Origin: Lenzites betulinus
Taxonomy: Eukaryota > Basidiomycota > Agaricomycetes > Polyporales > Polyporaceae
DNA: 64,000 nucleotides
Direction: 5' to 3'
Assembly: GCA_022264855.1 (NCBI GenBank)
Contig: JABYQU010000032.1
Coordinates: forward strand, 186,001 to 250,000
Part shown: positions 36,875 to 50,700 of the stretch, piece after piece
Position numbering within the stretch: position 1 is the stretch's first letter
Layout: each line of letters opens with the position of its first letter
The notes under the pieces: model-generated
The model's input: only the letters and a program-made list of their open reading frames with translations
Database searches by the model: none
What the model was told of the DNA's origin: nothing
Translations under genes and position numbers: made by a program

Positions 36875-39800
36875 GATGGCAAAGGGTGGCCTCACGCGGA
36901 TCCAGCAAGGAGTCGAAAAGAGTGGACCTGGGCGTCGTCACAGACCTAGGTGATGGGACGTCCCGAGCCTTCATTCGAATCGCGAAGGGTCTATAAGAGA
37001 GGATGTTGGGCCAGTGAATGGAGCAGGCACCGGGGTGGGCTTGCAGTGCGGGCGATCATGTCGGCAACCCCCTCTCGGCCGCGCGGAAGCGGAAGCGTTA
37101 CTCGTCTGTTCCATCGCTTGGTCCTGTCCATGCGCAGCTGTCGTTCGGTATGGCATACGCGCGCATTCGCATCGCGCCCTTCGCCGTGCAGCGCCTGATA
37201 ATGACAGGACGTCGATGGACGGCCAAAACCGACGCCTCGTCCGAAGGAAGTACTGCCGCCTTCTCACCGGTCCCAGGGCCTTGGGCTGCTCTTCACGCAC
37301 GCTGACACGGCCCGCCCGGACATCAGGTACCACGACGTCGGAGGAGAGTGTATGATCCGAGCATTTCTCCTTCGACAGGGGCACTCCCAAGCGTCTTCAT
37401 GGTTCCCCACATATCGATGCGTCCTCGCCGGCGCCCGGGGAAGCAGCAGGCAATCGCCTACTGCCAACCTAAAGCATGTCTGAGCGAGCGCAATCGGGGC
37501 GTGGGACGAACATGACGGTATAGTCGCTTTCGAGACTCCGTCTACGTCTTCCAGACCGATCGGAGGGACGCCTCATGCGTGCGTCCCGTGGTGGCGGGAG
37601 GGGGGAAGAGCGGAAGGAGCGGGAGTTGTATTCGCCTCGCCTGCCCTGGCTGGGCCTTGAGTGCAGGCGGAGATTGACGGAGGGCAAATGCTCGAGGGCG
37701 TGACACGCACCGTCACGCACATAGCGCGGGCATCGCAGAACTAACGCCTTCCCGAGAGCATGGTGGCGCCCCGGCAGGAAGGCTGAACACACAGTGTCAG
37801 CGTACTCGGTTCAGCCACCTCTCAATTGGAGAGCAGAATCCCATGTGGAGCTGGCGCAGGGGCGATGGACCATTGAGGGCGTAAAGCACGCATGCTGAAT
37901 GCCTCCGAGGTGCGGGTAAGTCGGCCATCTTGCAGGAGCCCCTCCCCCTCAGAGATAGCACTGCGGGCATCGATTGGAAGTCGAACATTGCAAGCGTCCA
38001 AGGGTCTTGTGCTGATGTGAACGAGCGGGCCGCATTCGCTCGATAAGCACTTGCCTGCAGCAGCGCGGCGTCCTTCGGGAGGCCTAGCCCAGCCAATGGG
38101 GCAGTCCGAGCGTAGTGCGCCTGGCGGCGATTGCATTGAAAGTCGAGAATGGCAAGAAGGCGGTAACACATAACGGCTGGTACCTTGCCCGAATCGCCGA
38201 CCATCTTCTTCCGGGTATGAGTGGGAACATGTATCGGCATGAACGATGACTGGATCGCTCACCGAGTATGCGCTCCTGTCCATCCAGCTGCGCCCTCCGT
38301 CACCCGCCATCCCGAAACCTCTAGCGGGCGATGCGCGAACACGTGTGACTATATCTGGGAAAGTTGCTACTGTTATCCGACAGTGGCAGCTGTGGCTTGG
38401 ACTCCGACGTGAGATGCAGTCGGGGAAGCCTGCAGTCCGCAGAGCCCGGTATGCCAGCATCCTTTGTCATCGAACCCTAAGCGTGACGCAAATCGTAAAT
38501 CAACTGCATCCATCAATCATGGACAGATGGAATTGGACTTACCTTCCTCGGTCACAACACTTGCGTACGTACACGATTTAATAAAAGCAGGAACAGCGGC
38601 TGTGCTCTCCATGACGCCTAGAATTCCACAAGAGATTTCCCAAGAACATGAACAAGACGGCGCGGGCCAACCAAGTAAAGTCCGCACAGTTTGAAGCCCA
38701 TGAGCATCGATCTGAATGAAGGCTCCCTTGGAAAGACTTTACCGACCGTATAACCAAAGGGAGCTGTCTCCGAGAACAAATGCGGGGACAGTGTACGAGG
38801 AGGTACAACTCCCATCGCTCGAAACATGCACGGCCCCTGCGCGAGAAGCTCGCACAACTTCCCCCGGACTTACAAGAGCCCCCTTCGCCCTGGTTTAATC
38901 ATGTATCCGCCGGCAGCCCGCGTGATGGAATGCCTTAGAGCACCGATTGAGTTTGCGTAGGCCGAGTGATACGCAACCGCAGAACGCCATTGCTGTAATC
39001 TGGGCGCGCCCTGGATTACTTCGGGCCCGGCAGTCGCTCATCCTTCTGGGATTGCAAGACACGGCCCGAGGGGCGGCACAGGGACGAGGGGGGACGAAGG
39101 GGACACCGGCGGCGAAGGGGATTTCTGTCCTTCAGCTTCCGTGCAGAACAGGTACGACGGGTACCGCTCGTATCTGGGACACACAGCGCTCGGGGCGTCG
39201 GTGCAATGTATCTCCTAGACAGTGAAGCGACTGCAAAGAGCTGGTTCCGCATGGCGTGCGCAAAGGCCGTCCCTAAAGGATGATAGTCGACTTGACCAGT
39301 GGAGGCGAACGACGTGCGGCGACTGGCATGTCTCGGCCGCGAGGCGTAGCCATATCCTATCCATTCAGTCTGTTTTGTTCGCATCGCTCATGCCGCATAT
39401 ATTGAGTCCGGAAACGACTTGCCTATTGCTTTAAACTAGTCATCGAGCGACGTGAGCGGACCGAGATCGTCCTGTGCGCGATCATGGTTTGCAGATCAGC
39501 GGAGCCTCGGCCGTACTGTGCGTTTTCAGTGGTGTAGATGAGCAATTGGGCCAGGTGAGGTCCATTCGGAAGTTGTAGTACGAGGGGAGGAGCACAGCAC
39601 AGGAGTTCGGCTCGCGGACGGCATCGAAGAAACGTCGAGCGGAGAGTCAATACTGGACCACTATCGCCCGTCGGAGCTTATACATGTCCACGCGCCGACA
39701 GATTTTCCTTGCGGTGTGCACGGCCCAAGACGGATGGATATGTGCTTCTTGTTCTTGACTCTCACGTTCGCCCGGCCTCAATTCGTCTTTCGGATTGCCA

Positions 39801-41059
39801 ACGTCGAGGCTATAGGTCGTCTTTGTATTATCTCCGGTTTCCAGACCTTCAGAACTGCAGGGTTGGCGCCTTTCCTTATCTGACGGAATCCGTCCAGTAA
39901 ACGTCTTGCTTCCCACTGCCAACTTCTTGCCACGGGGCGAAATGAGCAGCATGGTCATAGGTTACGCACCGAATGTCAAGTCGAATGTCTAGTGGCCCGC
40001 TACGCCATCTCCTGTGGTCAAACATCCTGCTGTTGACGCCACAGACGGTGGACAGTCCTTCTCTGCACCAACCCATCTGCAGTAGGGCGACAAATCCACT
40101 TGTTCTTCTCCGAGGACACTCTCGCTCTGGGCCCGGCTGCGCGTACTCTCCGGCCTCCCCGGACTGTACCTAAGTGCGCGCAAAGGCCGCGGTGTGCATC
40201 ACAGCACGCCAAGCGAGGGAGGTGAGTTTGACACGGCCGCAGTGTTTGCATCTGCCCATACGAATCCCACGCGCATTCGCGGGGGATAGCGTATGTCGCG
40301 GTGCACATCGGCCATTGGGCCCGTCTCCTCGACTCTCCGTGCGGTATGAATTGACTCAGGTGCGCCTTGTACGCGGCCTTTGGCAGCGGCCGCACGGCAG
40401 CCCTATCGCCTCTGATGCGTCCCCTGGACCGGCGGACGCTGCATCGGATTCCCAGATCTCGAAACTCGTTCGGCCGTTCAGCCGCCCAGGGCACCTCGAC
40501 CCGGCGTCCTGTCCGAGCCATGCATGGTGCCTTCATCCCAGTCGCCGCTTACGCGGTGAAGACTGTCTGTGGCGTCTGGACGCATGCAGCGTGCAGTCCT
40601 GCACTTACGCGGATGATCATTTGCAGTTCTTGTAACTTGCATTGGCGCACACAACAAAGCAGCAATGGTTGTGTATGTACAAGTGCGCTGAGATACGTGC
40701 TGTTGGTGTATGACCCTGACAGCTCCGGACGCCTGCCATGAAATGTCCCGGTGCACGCGAACAAGTACACGTCGAACCTTCCATCGCCCTGAGGCCAGAT
40801 GGCGCACGGCGGATGCCACTTGCAAGGCCCGGACGGGTTTGAATCGCGAACACGCAAGCAGTTGGATCTCGGATCCGCCCTGCTTGCGGCGACAATCCCT
40901 TTTCCCCGGGGCTCGCGAGCATGCCCTTTCCTCTGTTATAAGGACTACTGCTCGCGGCCCGACCACTTTGGCTTGCCGCTCCACCCTACCCGGCTTGTGC
41001 GCAGTGCAACCCACACTCAATCACTGTCAGTCCTTCCCCACTGTCGTTCCTCTATCGCA
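36875..41059. other. Gene-poor interval, about 4.2 kb
   Basis: Lies between the divergently read KRE6/SKN1 copy 2 and glycosyltransferase copy 1. Several frames of 100-210 codons exist on both strands (for example 37822-38460 minus), but they show no conserved motif and no consistent splice sites. Both genes' promoters should lie at the two ends. Confidence 0.4.
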
Positions 41060-44000
41060 ATGGACTACGACGCGTACGATGCCCTACTCCACCACATCTT
41101 TAGACAGGTACGCTGTCATCCACTGCGCGTCCATTCTACCGCATGATATTTACCTTTCGCTAGACGCAAGGAGATGCGTGGTTCAAGCCTTCGGAAGAGA
41201 ACGTCCATGCTGGCGTCTGTCTCCGCGTCGATAACGGCAACTTCAGGGTCTTCCCTTACGAGAATGAATATCTCGAGCCCTTTGAAGCGGCCATCCGCGT
41301 TCTTAACCCCGTTGTCGCGGTAAAGATTCGTAGTGCAGCTATACATGCTGCACTGGCCACGGTGTGAGTAATATCGGGCGCAAGTATGAGCCATACTCAT
41401 GCCTCGTCTATCTAGCAAGGAAGATTCGGACTGCATATACGTTGATAATGACACTCGCATTCAAATCATCGATTCGATGCTGTTCCTTCCCCGCGCGGAC
41501 AAAGATCAGTGCGGTGCTTTCGTTGTAAGTTTAGAACGTTACCAGTATGTTCACACGCTCACACGCCTGCTGGGATTAGCGCGACGAACGCGTCCTCGTG
41601 ATATGGTCGTATAACCTCGACAGCATCATTCCTACGTGCCGCGACTTCGAGGACAAGCTGATCAAGCTCGTCTGGAAGCGCCGCTCGGCGTTTGTTCCAC
41701 CTCCGAGCTCTGTCTCGCCGTCGACCGCTACCTCCGCGGTGAATCTCAATGAGAAGTCTGAGACCGCCCTCGTGACCGAGAAAGAGGTCGCCGTTCCCGC
41801 GCCTAAGGACAAGTCTGCTCCGAAGAAGCGCACATGCGGATTGGGCTACTGGAAGGCCGACGCGAGCGACTTGGAGAAGACCGCAGAGGGGCCCTCTTCG
41901 CGCCCCTTGCGCATGTTCGCTCCGGTGTACTGTGGTCTGGGTGCCGCCCTGTCCCTCTGTGAGTGTACACGTACTCAACGGCGTTGTCGGCGCTGTTCCT
42001 GAGCTTGTGTCCTGTCACGCATGGCAGTCTTCGTAGGAAGCGGTGTCAGTGTATTGCTCGAAGAGTCGCTCCTCGACGGGAACTGGTCCCGCTTCGCCCT
42101 GACTGTCACGATCCCTTTCCTCTTCTGCGTCTCGCTCGTATGTATCGCACTTCCTTGTCAGGGTGTCTTGTGCTGATCGTTTAACCTGTCCATCAGTTCT
42201 TTTCGTTGATGATCGTGACCAACATAACGTACTGGTAAGTGCCATTCCCCGTTCCCGCCCCAGGCGCCGCGACTGCGTCTAATGCCTCCGTATCTGCCAT
42301 GATCACGCAGCATCGGACCTGTCGCGCAGTTCCACCAGAACTCGAAGTACTATTCGGCCGTGCCGCCGGCGCCGAACAAGCTCGTGGACGAGAACCTCCC
42401 GCACATGACGGTCGAGATGCCCGTGTACAAGGAGAGCCTGAAGGAGACAATGTGAGTACACCCCCTCCCCATTCGGGCTAGGTTCCGCGCGCGAGTTGTG
42501 TGTCCACCCCGATCCCGGGTGGCGCGCCTGTGCCTTGCCCAATCCGGGATGGCCTCGGCCAGCATCCCCGCACGCGATCGCGCGCATGCGCGCTGCGTGC
42601 CCGTCTTCCGCGAGCGTTGTCCGCAGCTTGGATGCCCGGATGTCGATTAAGGTTGCACGGATGCTGACCCCGTATGATCGCGCAGCGCCCCGTCGGTGTA
42701 CTCGCTCAAGAAGGCAATGCAGACCTACGCGCGCCAGGGCGGCACGTCCTCAATCTTCGTGCACGACGATGGCTTGCAGCTCATCTCGGAGGAGGAGCGC
42801 CAGGAGCGGATCGCGTTTTACGCGGACCAGAACATCGGCTGGGTCGCCCGCCCCCCGCACAGCAGCGCGCCCGACGGGTACAAGCGGGCGGGTCGTTTCA
42901 AGAAGGCGTCGAACATGAACTACGGGCTGGCGCTGTCGCTGAAGATGGAGAAGCACATCATGGCACTCGAGGCAGCGGAGGCGGCGGACCCGGCTGCGGA
43001 GGTAGACGAGAACCTCGAGGAGCGCGCGCTCGAGATGGCAATCGAGGAGGTCTTCGAGGAGAGCGGACGCAAGTGGCGGCCCTGGGCGTGCAACGCGAAG
43101 TCGCTCCGCGTCGGCGAGATCATCCTCATCGTCGACTCGGACACCATCGTGCCGGAGGACTGTCTGCGCGACGCCGCCCGCGAGCTCACCGAGTGCCCCG
43201 AGGTCGCGATCATCCAGCACGAGTCGGACGTGATGCAGGTCGCGAACCATTACTTCGAGAACGGCATCACGCACTTCACGCGGCGCATCAACAGGTGTAT
43301 CTCGATGTGTTGCGCGAATGGTGAGGTGGCGCCATTCGTCGGACATAACGCGTTCTTGCGCTGGTCTGCCCTGCAGGACGCGGCGTTCATCGATGAGGCA
43401 GACGGTAAGAAGAAGATCTGGTCCGAGGCGAACGTGTCCGAGGACTTCGACATGGCGCTCCGGCTCATGCTGCGTGGGTATATCATCCGTTGGTCGACAT
43501 ATTCCAACCGCGGCTTCAAGGAAGGTGTCTCCCTTACCTGCGACGATGAACTCAACAGATGGCAAAAATATGCCTATGGTATGCATGCATTTTAATGGCT
43601 GCGGGTCTCGCGATTGACATCTCTGGCAGGCTGCAATGAGCTCATCTTCAACCCGGTCATCCAATGGTGGTACAAGGGTCCTATCACCAGGCAGCTCCGG
43701 ACCTTCATGTGGTCTGACGCGCCTCTCCACTACAAAATTGGCATGATGTCTTGTGAGTGATCACTTCATGGGACGCAGAAGATTCGGATGGTGACTGACG
43801 ACACCCTGCAGACATGTTCTCCTACTGTTCGTTTTCCCTGATCCAGCTGTTTGTTGGATAACACTAATTTGACATCCTAGATGCTCTCTCCGGGGCGTTC
43901 TTCCTCTCCCTCATGAACTACTTCTTGTTGGGGTGGAACCTCCCCGTAGGTCTAGTTGTTTACTTAGCCGAGGCATCGAACGTTGACTCTAGACGCCCAT

Positions 44001-44719
44001 TCCATAGGTTGACGGCTACTACGAGCACAGTTTCGAGATCTGGCTGGCTTGTACGGTCGTCTTCCCCGGCGCAGGTAACCTCGGATTCACCATGCTGGAG
44101 TATCGTCTCGGCAGTCGGCCGCTGCTCGACGCCGTCGTCGAGAACCTTACCTGGATCCCGTTCTTGTGAGTTCATTGCTCTCAAGGCGCTTCTCCCGCAT
44201 AGCTTAACTGACACAACCACGCATCGCGCCTACCCGCAGCTTCTTCTTCTTCGGCGGGCTCAGCATCCACCTTTCCCAGGCGCTTCTCGCGCACATGTTT
44301 TCGTACAACATCACCTGGGGCGCGACGAAGAAGGAGGTCGAGCGCTCGAACTTCTGGCAGGAGGTGCCCAAGATCATCGAGCGCTTCCGCGTGTCGCTCG
44401 TCATCTCCCTCGCCGTTACCTTGGCCATGATCATTCTCACTACGGACCTTGTCCCTATCGGGTGGCGCATATTCAGTTGGGACTGGGCGGTCATCGTGCC
44501 ACTGGCGTACGTCGCTTTCTCCCTGTCACTTGTGGCGAGCGCGGCGGATGACTAACGTGGCGCTGTGTGCATTTCACCTCTAGCATCGTCGCCGGATGTC
44601 ATATTCTGTACCCCGTACGTCTGCGCCTTGTTGGTGGTGCACATGAACACTGCTGACATTTATCATTACTCGCTGATTAGATCCTGCTCAACCCGTGGCT
44701 GATGATCTTCTCGTATTAA
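41060..44719 (+). CDS. Family-2 glycosyltransferase, membrane polysaccharide synthase-like, copy 1
   Basis: Integral membrane GT2 enzyme, probably making a cell-wall or capsule-type polysaccharide from a nucleotide sugar; the product is unknown. Seen: N-terminal MDYDAYDALLHHIFRQTQGDAWFKPS, then membrane spans around SRFALTVTIPFLFCVSLFFS. The catalytic part follows: TVEMPVYKES, ARQGGTSSIFVHDDGLQLI, DSDTIVPED (DxD), EVAPFVGHNAFLRW, SEDFDMALRL and ELNRWQKYAYG in the place of QxxRW. C-terminal membrane spans include GGLSIHLSQALLAHMFSYN and IFSWDWAVIVPLA. Fifteen exons, including one of 15 nt (43812-43826), sum to 871 codons plus stop with all phases consistent. It lacks the QRRRW and ILT blocks of class I/II chitin synthases. 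A close paralog (47751-51297) faces it. Confidence 0.9.
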
Positions 44720-47700
44720 ACCCGCCCGTCGTTGCTGCGCCCGCGTTGTCTCTTCGGGAGGCGGCCGCTCGCCATCCCGCCACATTCATTCATCGGTCAT
44801 ACGTCTCCTCGTAACCCCACACAACTCCCTTCCTTCTGGGTCACCGTAGGTCTCCTCCCCGTCACCCTCGGACACAACGTGCATGTTGTACCACTATCAC
44901 CCTCAGACTGGACTCACTAGACTTTTATCGTCGGGTATCACCACCTAATCTTCGTCGTATCATCGTTCCTCTACCCCTCTCTCTCTCCTTGCGGTCTATT
45001 GGTCTCGTTTGGGCTGGGCTGTTTCGGTTGGGCACGGCGTAGGCCTGCGCGCGTGTCGAGTGTACCTTTAGTATTGCAGCTGTACTTGTCGCCGTTTCCC
45101 CCTCGTTATGTACATGATGGCGAAGTTTTGGGGAGCTCGTAATAGACAATACTTGTCTCCAATCGTGCGTAGGATGCGAGGCGTTCGAGACAGACGCAGC
45201 TTAGTAAGAGGGCTGTACAAGTATGGCTATGGGGGAATGTGGAACGCTTAGATCGTCAAGCGCCCAGTGCACAATTTGGCCACTACCCCCAACTTTTGAT
45301 CAATGGTATTAGTAGTAACAGATTCAGCCTAAGCCCCGGCCTTCAACTTGTTCGGCATCGTCCAGCAGATTTCAGCAACGACAACTTTGCCTCAACCACC
45401 ATGGCATAAACGTACTAGCTTCATCTCGACAGAGCCCCCAAAGGCTGCCCTGGTACGTATTAACAGCTTGATTATTCTGTCTGATGTTGAAAAGTTGACC
45501 ATCTGGTGAGAATTTTGATGATGTTCGAAGTATGTATAGGGTGACTACTAGACGGAGCCACAACAAGTTGCCGTCCAGCAGTCTGACTGAATGCATGGTG
45601 ACTGGCACGACCTGATCAAAAAATATGACAAGAAATCCTTCAAGTTTTGGCCCACGCTCCACACCGTGTTACAAAATCTCCTCAAGAAGGCTGAATTCAT
45701 CATCGAAACCAAGTGATAAAAAAGTGACAGATCAATCCTATATTAACTCCCAGCTTGACAAGCGGAGCTACATCCAGCGAGGTGAGCCTTCTGTGACAGA
45801 GTATAATTGGGATGCTGGTGGGTGATTACAACAGTCTTTGTAGATGCGACGGCTCCGGACGGCGGCACTCGGAGTCAGTGTACGTGGCACGTAATGCGCT
45901 AGAACACGCAAGGACACACGCCGTGCGGGAACCCGTTCGCGCACGATTGCATCTCCGCCGTTGGTGGGGCCTGTCGTGCCCTGACCATATATCTGTGGAG
46001 GAGTAAAGCTATCCCGCTGTCAGCTGCCTGATTGGCATAGCCGTACAGGCTCATGCTGAAAGGCCCCGACGCTCCTCGTGTGCTGCCAGGCTTCCCGGGT
46101 ACCTTGGAGCAAACCCGTCGTGTGCGGCGTCCCCGGCTGCGATCGAGGTATGTATTGTTCTTCTATCATCGCGAGTTTGCTCTGAAAATGCATATTCAAC
46201 AGAGACGTCCGCTCGCTTGTACCGGGGCGTGAGCTCATGCGGCTACCGAAACGTCTCTCTTCAGGATCAGTAAGCAAGCTCATCGCTTCAGATCAGCTCG
46301 TGGAAAAGCGGAGTCAAAAATACAAGTGCTGGCTTCTTCGGCGTGACGTGCGAAGCAATGGGAAGGTTTTCGTGCACGGCATATCCCTTGCGTTCACCTT
46401 ACAACAACCCGGGTCGAGGGACTCTGAGTCATGTCGTGGGTACGCGTGTGACCGGAGCAACACGTATGCATCGTGATTCTCAAGTGCTGTCGGCAACGGA
46501 CTCAGAAGAGGTATCGCAACCCTGAGCGTCGGCATCGATCTCCGCAGGTTGTATTCTTTCTGTTCATTCTCGGACTCGGGTTTACTCACTCGCTCCTCCG
46601 TTAGCGAGATATAGCGCTGTTTCGCTTCTGACCCTACGCCTTTGCGCCGCCGGCACCACACGAAGCTGTACCAGCCGCAACGGTCGACGAAGAGAAGCCG
46701 GCAAGATACGCACGCAGCCCGCACGACGGCGCTGTGCCGGCGGAGGCACAGGGGTGGAATGGAACTGCTCAGCCGCACACGTTCGCCTTCACGAACGACA
46801 TCCATCTTCTCCGGCGGGCATCCGCGACATGCGGCAACCGGGCACGAATGCACGCCGTTCTATCTGGCCGCCCAGCCCAGGGCTGCTGTCAAATACCTAT
46901 GCACGGGCGTATCCGCCCGGCGCACACGCCCGCCGAGTCGAGGCCGTGTCCAAACCACCGGATGGTTGGTATCTCGTCGGGGATCACGACCATATCAGGA
47001 TTGGTGTGTAGCTGCGGCGGGAGGGACGAAGCACGCCTGCAGGGTGCGGTACCATTCCCTCGCACCCTTCTCTCTCTCCAGATAGAGCGTCCCGAGCGCT
47101 GCTGGCGAGCGCGTCATCGCTTCGGCGTGCCTCGCCACGCGGTTTTGGCCCATTCTCTGCGTCCCGCGCGTCTTGCGCGGCGGCTGGGAACTGAGGGACG
47201 CCCTCGGAAGGCTTCGAGCGGCTGCTTATCCGGTGCGCGTCGCGCCCGTTAAGATATCCCGAAGTTCACGCCCGTGACACGATGTGTCCGTTTGGCTACA
47301 AGGATAGAGCGAATGCGATTAATCAGGAACGTACTCGAGTGTCCCTAAACAAGATTCCGTGCGTACGTCATATGTTCTACAGGGCCCGGCCGAGGTACAG
47401 AAGACGAAGTGAGCGAAGCGGGAGGAGCGGGGGCGTCGGCGGCGAGTATACCGTGACGGCGCCCGGTCCGTCCCATCGTGACAAAGGTGCATATGTACAG
47501 GTGAACATTAGATATAGATGCGTGCTGTGGTCAAGTCCGCGAAGGCCCGACGTCTATGCCCATGAGTGACAGAAAGTCCCAGTCTACATATCCGAGTCGC
47601 TATTTCGAGAATAAATCAATGCTGGTGGCAGCGCGCGAACGCGCGTGTGCCTCCGCCGTGGATATGTGGCCGCCGGACACATATCAGTGCTATCTCGCCC

Positions 47701-47750
47701 CTGTACGGGGATATGGCGGGAGCGAGTTGCCCTGGTATCGAGACGGAAGC
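44720..47750. other. Interval between convergent glycosyltransferase genes, about 3 kb
   Basis: Probably the facing 3' untranslated regions plus non-coding sequence. Frames around 46.3-47.2 kb are open on both strands but Arg-rich and without domains. No inverted or direct terminal repeat was detected by eye. Confidence 0.4.
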
Positions 47751-50700
47751 CTAGTAGGAGAAGATCATGAACCAAGGGTTCAGGACAATCTATCAAACCG
47801 CACGTCAGCGGCCGTTCCCTTCATGGACTGCGGGGAGAGACGTACCGGGTAGGCGATATGGCAGCCGGCGACGATGCTATGCGCGGAAATCCGAAGTTAG
47901 CGACCGCTGTCGATAGGGGAATGCCGCACCGGAGAATGCAGTGTGGACTCACGCGAGGGGAAGGATGACGGCCCAGTCGTAGCTGAAGATACGCCAGCCG
48001 ATAGGGACGAGGTCCGTCGTGAGGATGACCATGGTGATGCAGCACCCGATGCTGAAGACGAAGACGAGCCAGAAACGCTTCAAGATTTTCGGAACCTCGA
48101 GCCAGAAATTCGACCGCTCGACTTCCTTCTTCGTGGCACCCCAGGTGATGTTGTAGGAGAAAAGGTGGGCAAGAAGGGCCTGCGAGAGATGGACGCTCAG
48201 GCCGCCGAAGAAGAAAAAGCTGGGAACAGAAGGATGTTTAGCGTAGGACGTTTACGAGGACATCGATATTACTCACAAGAACGGTATCCATGTGACGTTC
48301 TCGAGGAGAGAATCGAAGATGGCGCGCTGGCCCAAGCGATACTCGAGAAGGGTGAAGCCGAGATTGCCCGCGCCGGGGAAGACCACTGTACATGCGAGCC
48401 AGATTTCGAAACTGTGCTCATAAAAGCCATCGACCTACATGGGCAATCGTTAGTGGGTTGCTGTTTTGAAGGCGCAATTCACTCACATGCAAATTCCACC
48501 CGAGAAGGAAGTAGTTCAGGACAGACAATAATGCCGATGCCGCAAGACCATCTAGAAAAAGACTCTGTGAGATAATACCATGATGTCGTGCGAAGTATAC
48601 TCACAGTAAGAGAACATGTCTACGGACGAGTCGTTAGTAAATACGATGGCCGCGAAATAATTATGCACGTACATGACATCATGCTGATCTTGTAGTGGAC
48701 AGGCGCGCTGGACCAGATGAACGTGCGAAGCTGCTTAGTAATGGGTCCTAAGCGCCACCAGTGGATGAGCGGGTTGAAGATGAGCTCGTTGCAACCTGGT
48801 AGAATGAGCGGAATGAGCGCGTTAGCCTCGACGATGCGGCACGGTTCACAGGGTGGGCGTACCATATGAATATTTTTGCCATCTGTTGAGTTCATCGTCG
48901 CAAGTGAGTGAGACACCCTCCTTGAACCCGCCTTCCGAGTACGTAGCCCAGCGGATGATGTAGCCCTTCAGCTGCAAACGGAGCGCCATGTCAAAGTCCT
49001 CGGACACGTTCGCCTCGGACCAGATCTTCTTGACGCCATCCGCCTCGTCGATGAACGCCGCGTCCTGCAGCGCAGACCAGCGCAGGAACGCGTTATGCCC
49101 GACGAAAGGCGCCACCTCGCCGTTCGCGCAGCCCATGGAGATACACTTGTTGATGCGCCGCGTAAAGTGCGCGATCCCGTTCTCGAAGTAGTGGTGCGCG
49201 ACCTGCATCACGTCCGACTCGTGCTGGATGATCGCGACCTCGGGGGACTCCGCGAGCTCACGCGCGGCGTCGCGCAGACAGTCCTCCGGCACGATGGTGT
49301 CCGAGTCGACGATGAGGATGACCTCGCCGACACGCAGCGACTTGCCGTTCGCGGCCCACGGCCGCCAGCGCTCGCCGCTGTCCTTGTACGTCTCCTCCAC
49401 GGCCATGCGCAGCGCGCGGTCCTCGAGGCACTCCTCGGGCGTGTCCTGCGCGCCCTCCGCCTCGAGCGCGAGCAGGTGCTTCTCGAGCTTGAGCGAGAGT
49501 GCGAGGCCGTAGTTCATGTTCGACGCCTTCTTGAAGCGGCCGGCACGCTTGTAGCCGTCGGGCTCGACGCTGTGGGGCGGGCGGGCGACCCAGCCGATGT
49601 TGTGGTCTGCGTAGAACGCGACGCGGGCTTGGCGCTCTGTCTCGTTGAGCAGCTGGAGACCGTCTTCGTGGACGATGATGGAGGACGTTCCGCCCTGCCG
49701 CGCGTAGGTCTGCATTGCCTTCTTCAGGGAGTATACGGAGGGAGCACTGTAATAGTAAGTCAGCATTAGATCCGCGGCATGGAGATCGCGGACGAATAGA
49801 AAAGCCTAGGCCAGGGGTAGCAGTCATGAGCCGATGCAGAGCACAGGATGATTGTGCCAGTGAATAGTGTTCATGTGCCCAAGCGACACATAACATGTCT
49901 GATCACCGGAGGCCCGGCAAAAGATTGGCGACAAGAGGTAGAGCGCACGTACATGGTTTCCGTCAGGCTCTCCTTGTAGACCGGCATCTCGATCGTGATA
50001 TGCGGTAGATTGGTGTCTACAATCTTGTTGGGGGCCGGGCGGACCGCGGAGTAGTATTTCGAGTTCTCATGGTACTGAGCAACAGGACCGAGGCTGCGAG
50101 AGTACACGTGAGAATCGAGCCCGAAAGAAAATGGAATGAGACGTACACGAACGACACGTTGCAGATGATCTGAAGAGCGAAGAACTGAAGGGTGATGAGA
50201 CCTCAGAACTAATTCTGTCTGGACAATACTCACCAGGGACACACAGAACAGGAACGGGGTAGTGACCAGGAGGGCGAGGCGTGTGTAATTCCCGTCCAAA
50301 AGAATCTCCTGTATCATAATAGAAACACCGCTCCCAATAAAGACTAACGTGACAGTCGTGGATCAGCGGGCCTGTGACGTAGAACGAAAATGAGGACGCA
50401 CAGATTGCCAGTGCAACGCCGAGGCCGTTGTACACGGGTGCAAAGAGACGGATGGGCCTCGTGGAGGGCCCGGCCGCCGTCTTCTCGACGTCGTCCTTGT
50501 CGGTGACCCAGTAGCCCAGACCACATCGGCGCTTCTTCGAGGCCTTGGCCCGCTTGTTCTCCGCCGGCGCAGCGACCTCCTTCGTAGTTGCCTCCGGCGT
50601 TTTCTCATTGAGTTGTACGTCGGAGGAGGTGTTGGAGGGGAGGATGACCGAGCTGATGGAAGGGTTCCCCGAGCGATGGTTCCATACCAACTTGATGAGC

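Noticed and set aside
41060..44719. Calling the GT2 genes chitin synthases
   Set aside because: They lack the QRRRW and other chitin synthase signature blocks; only general GT2 motifs are present.
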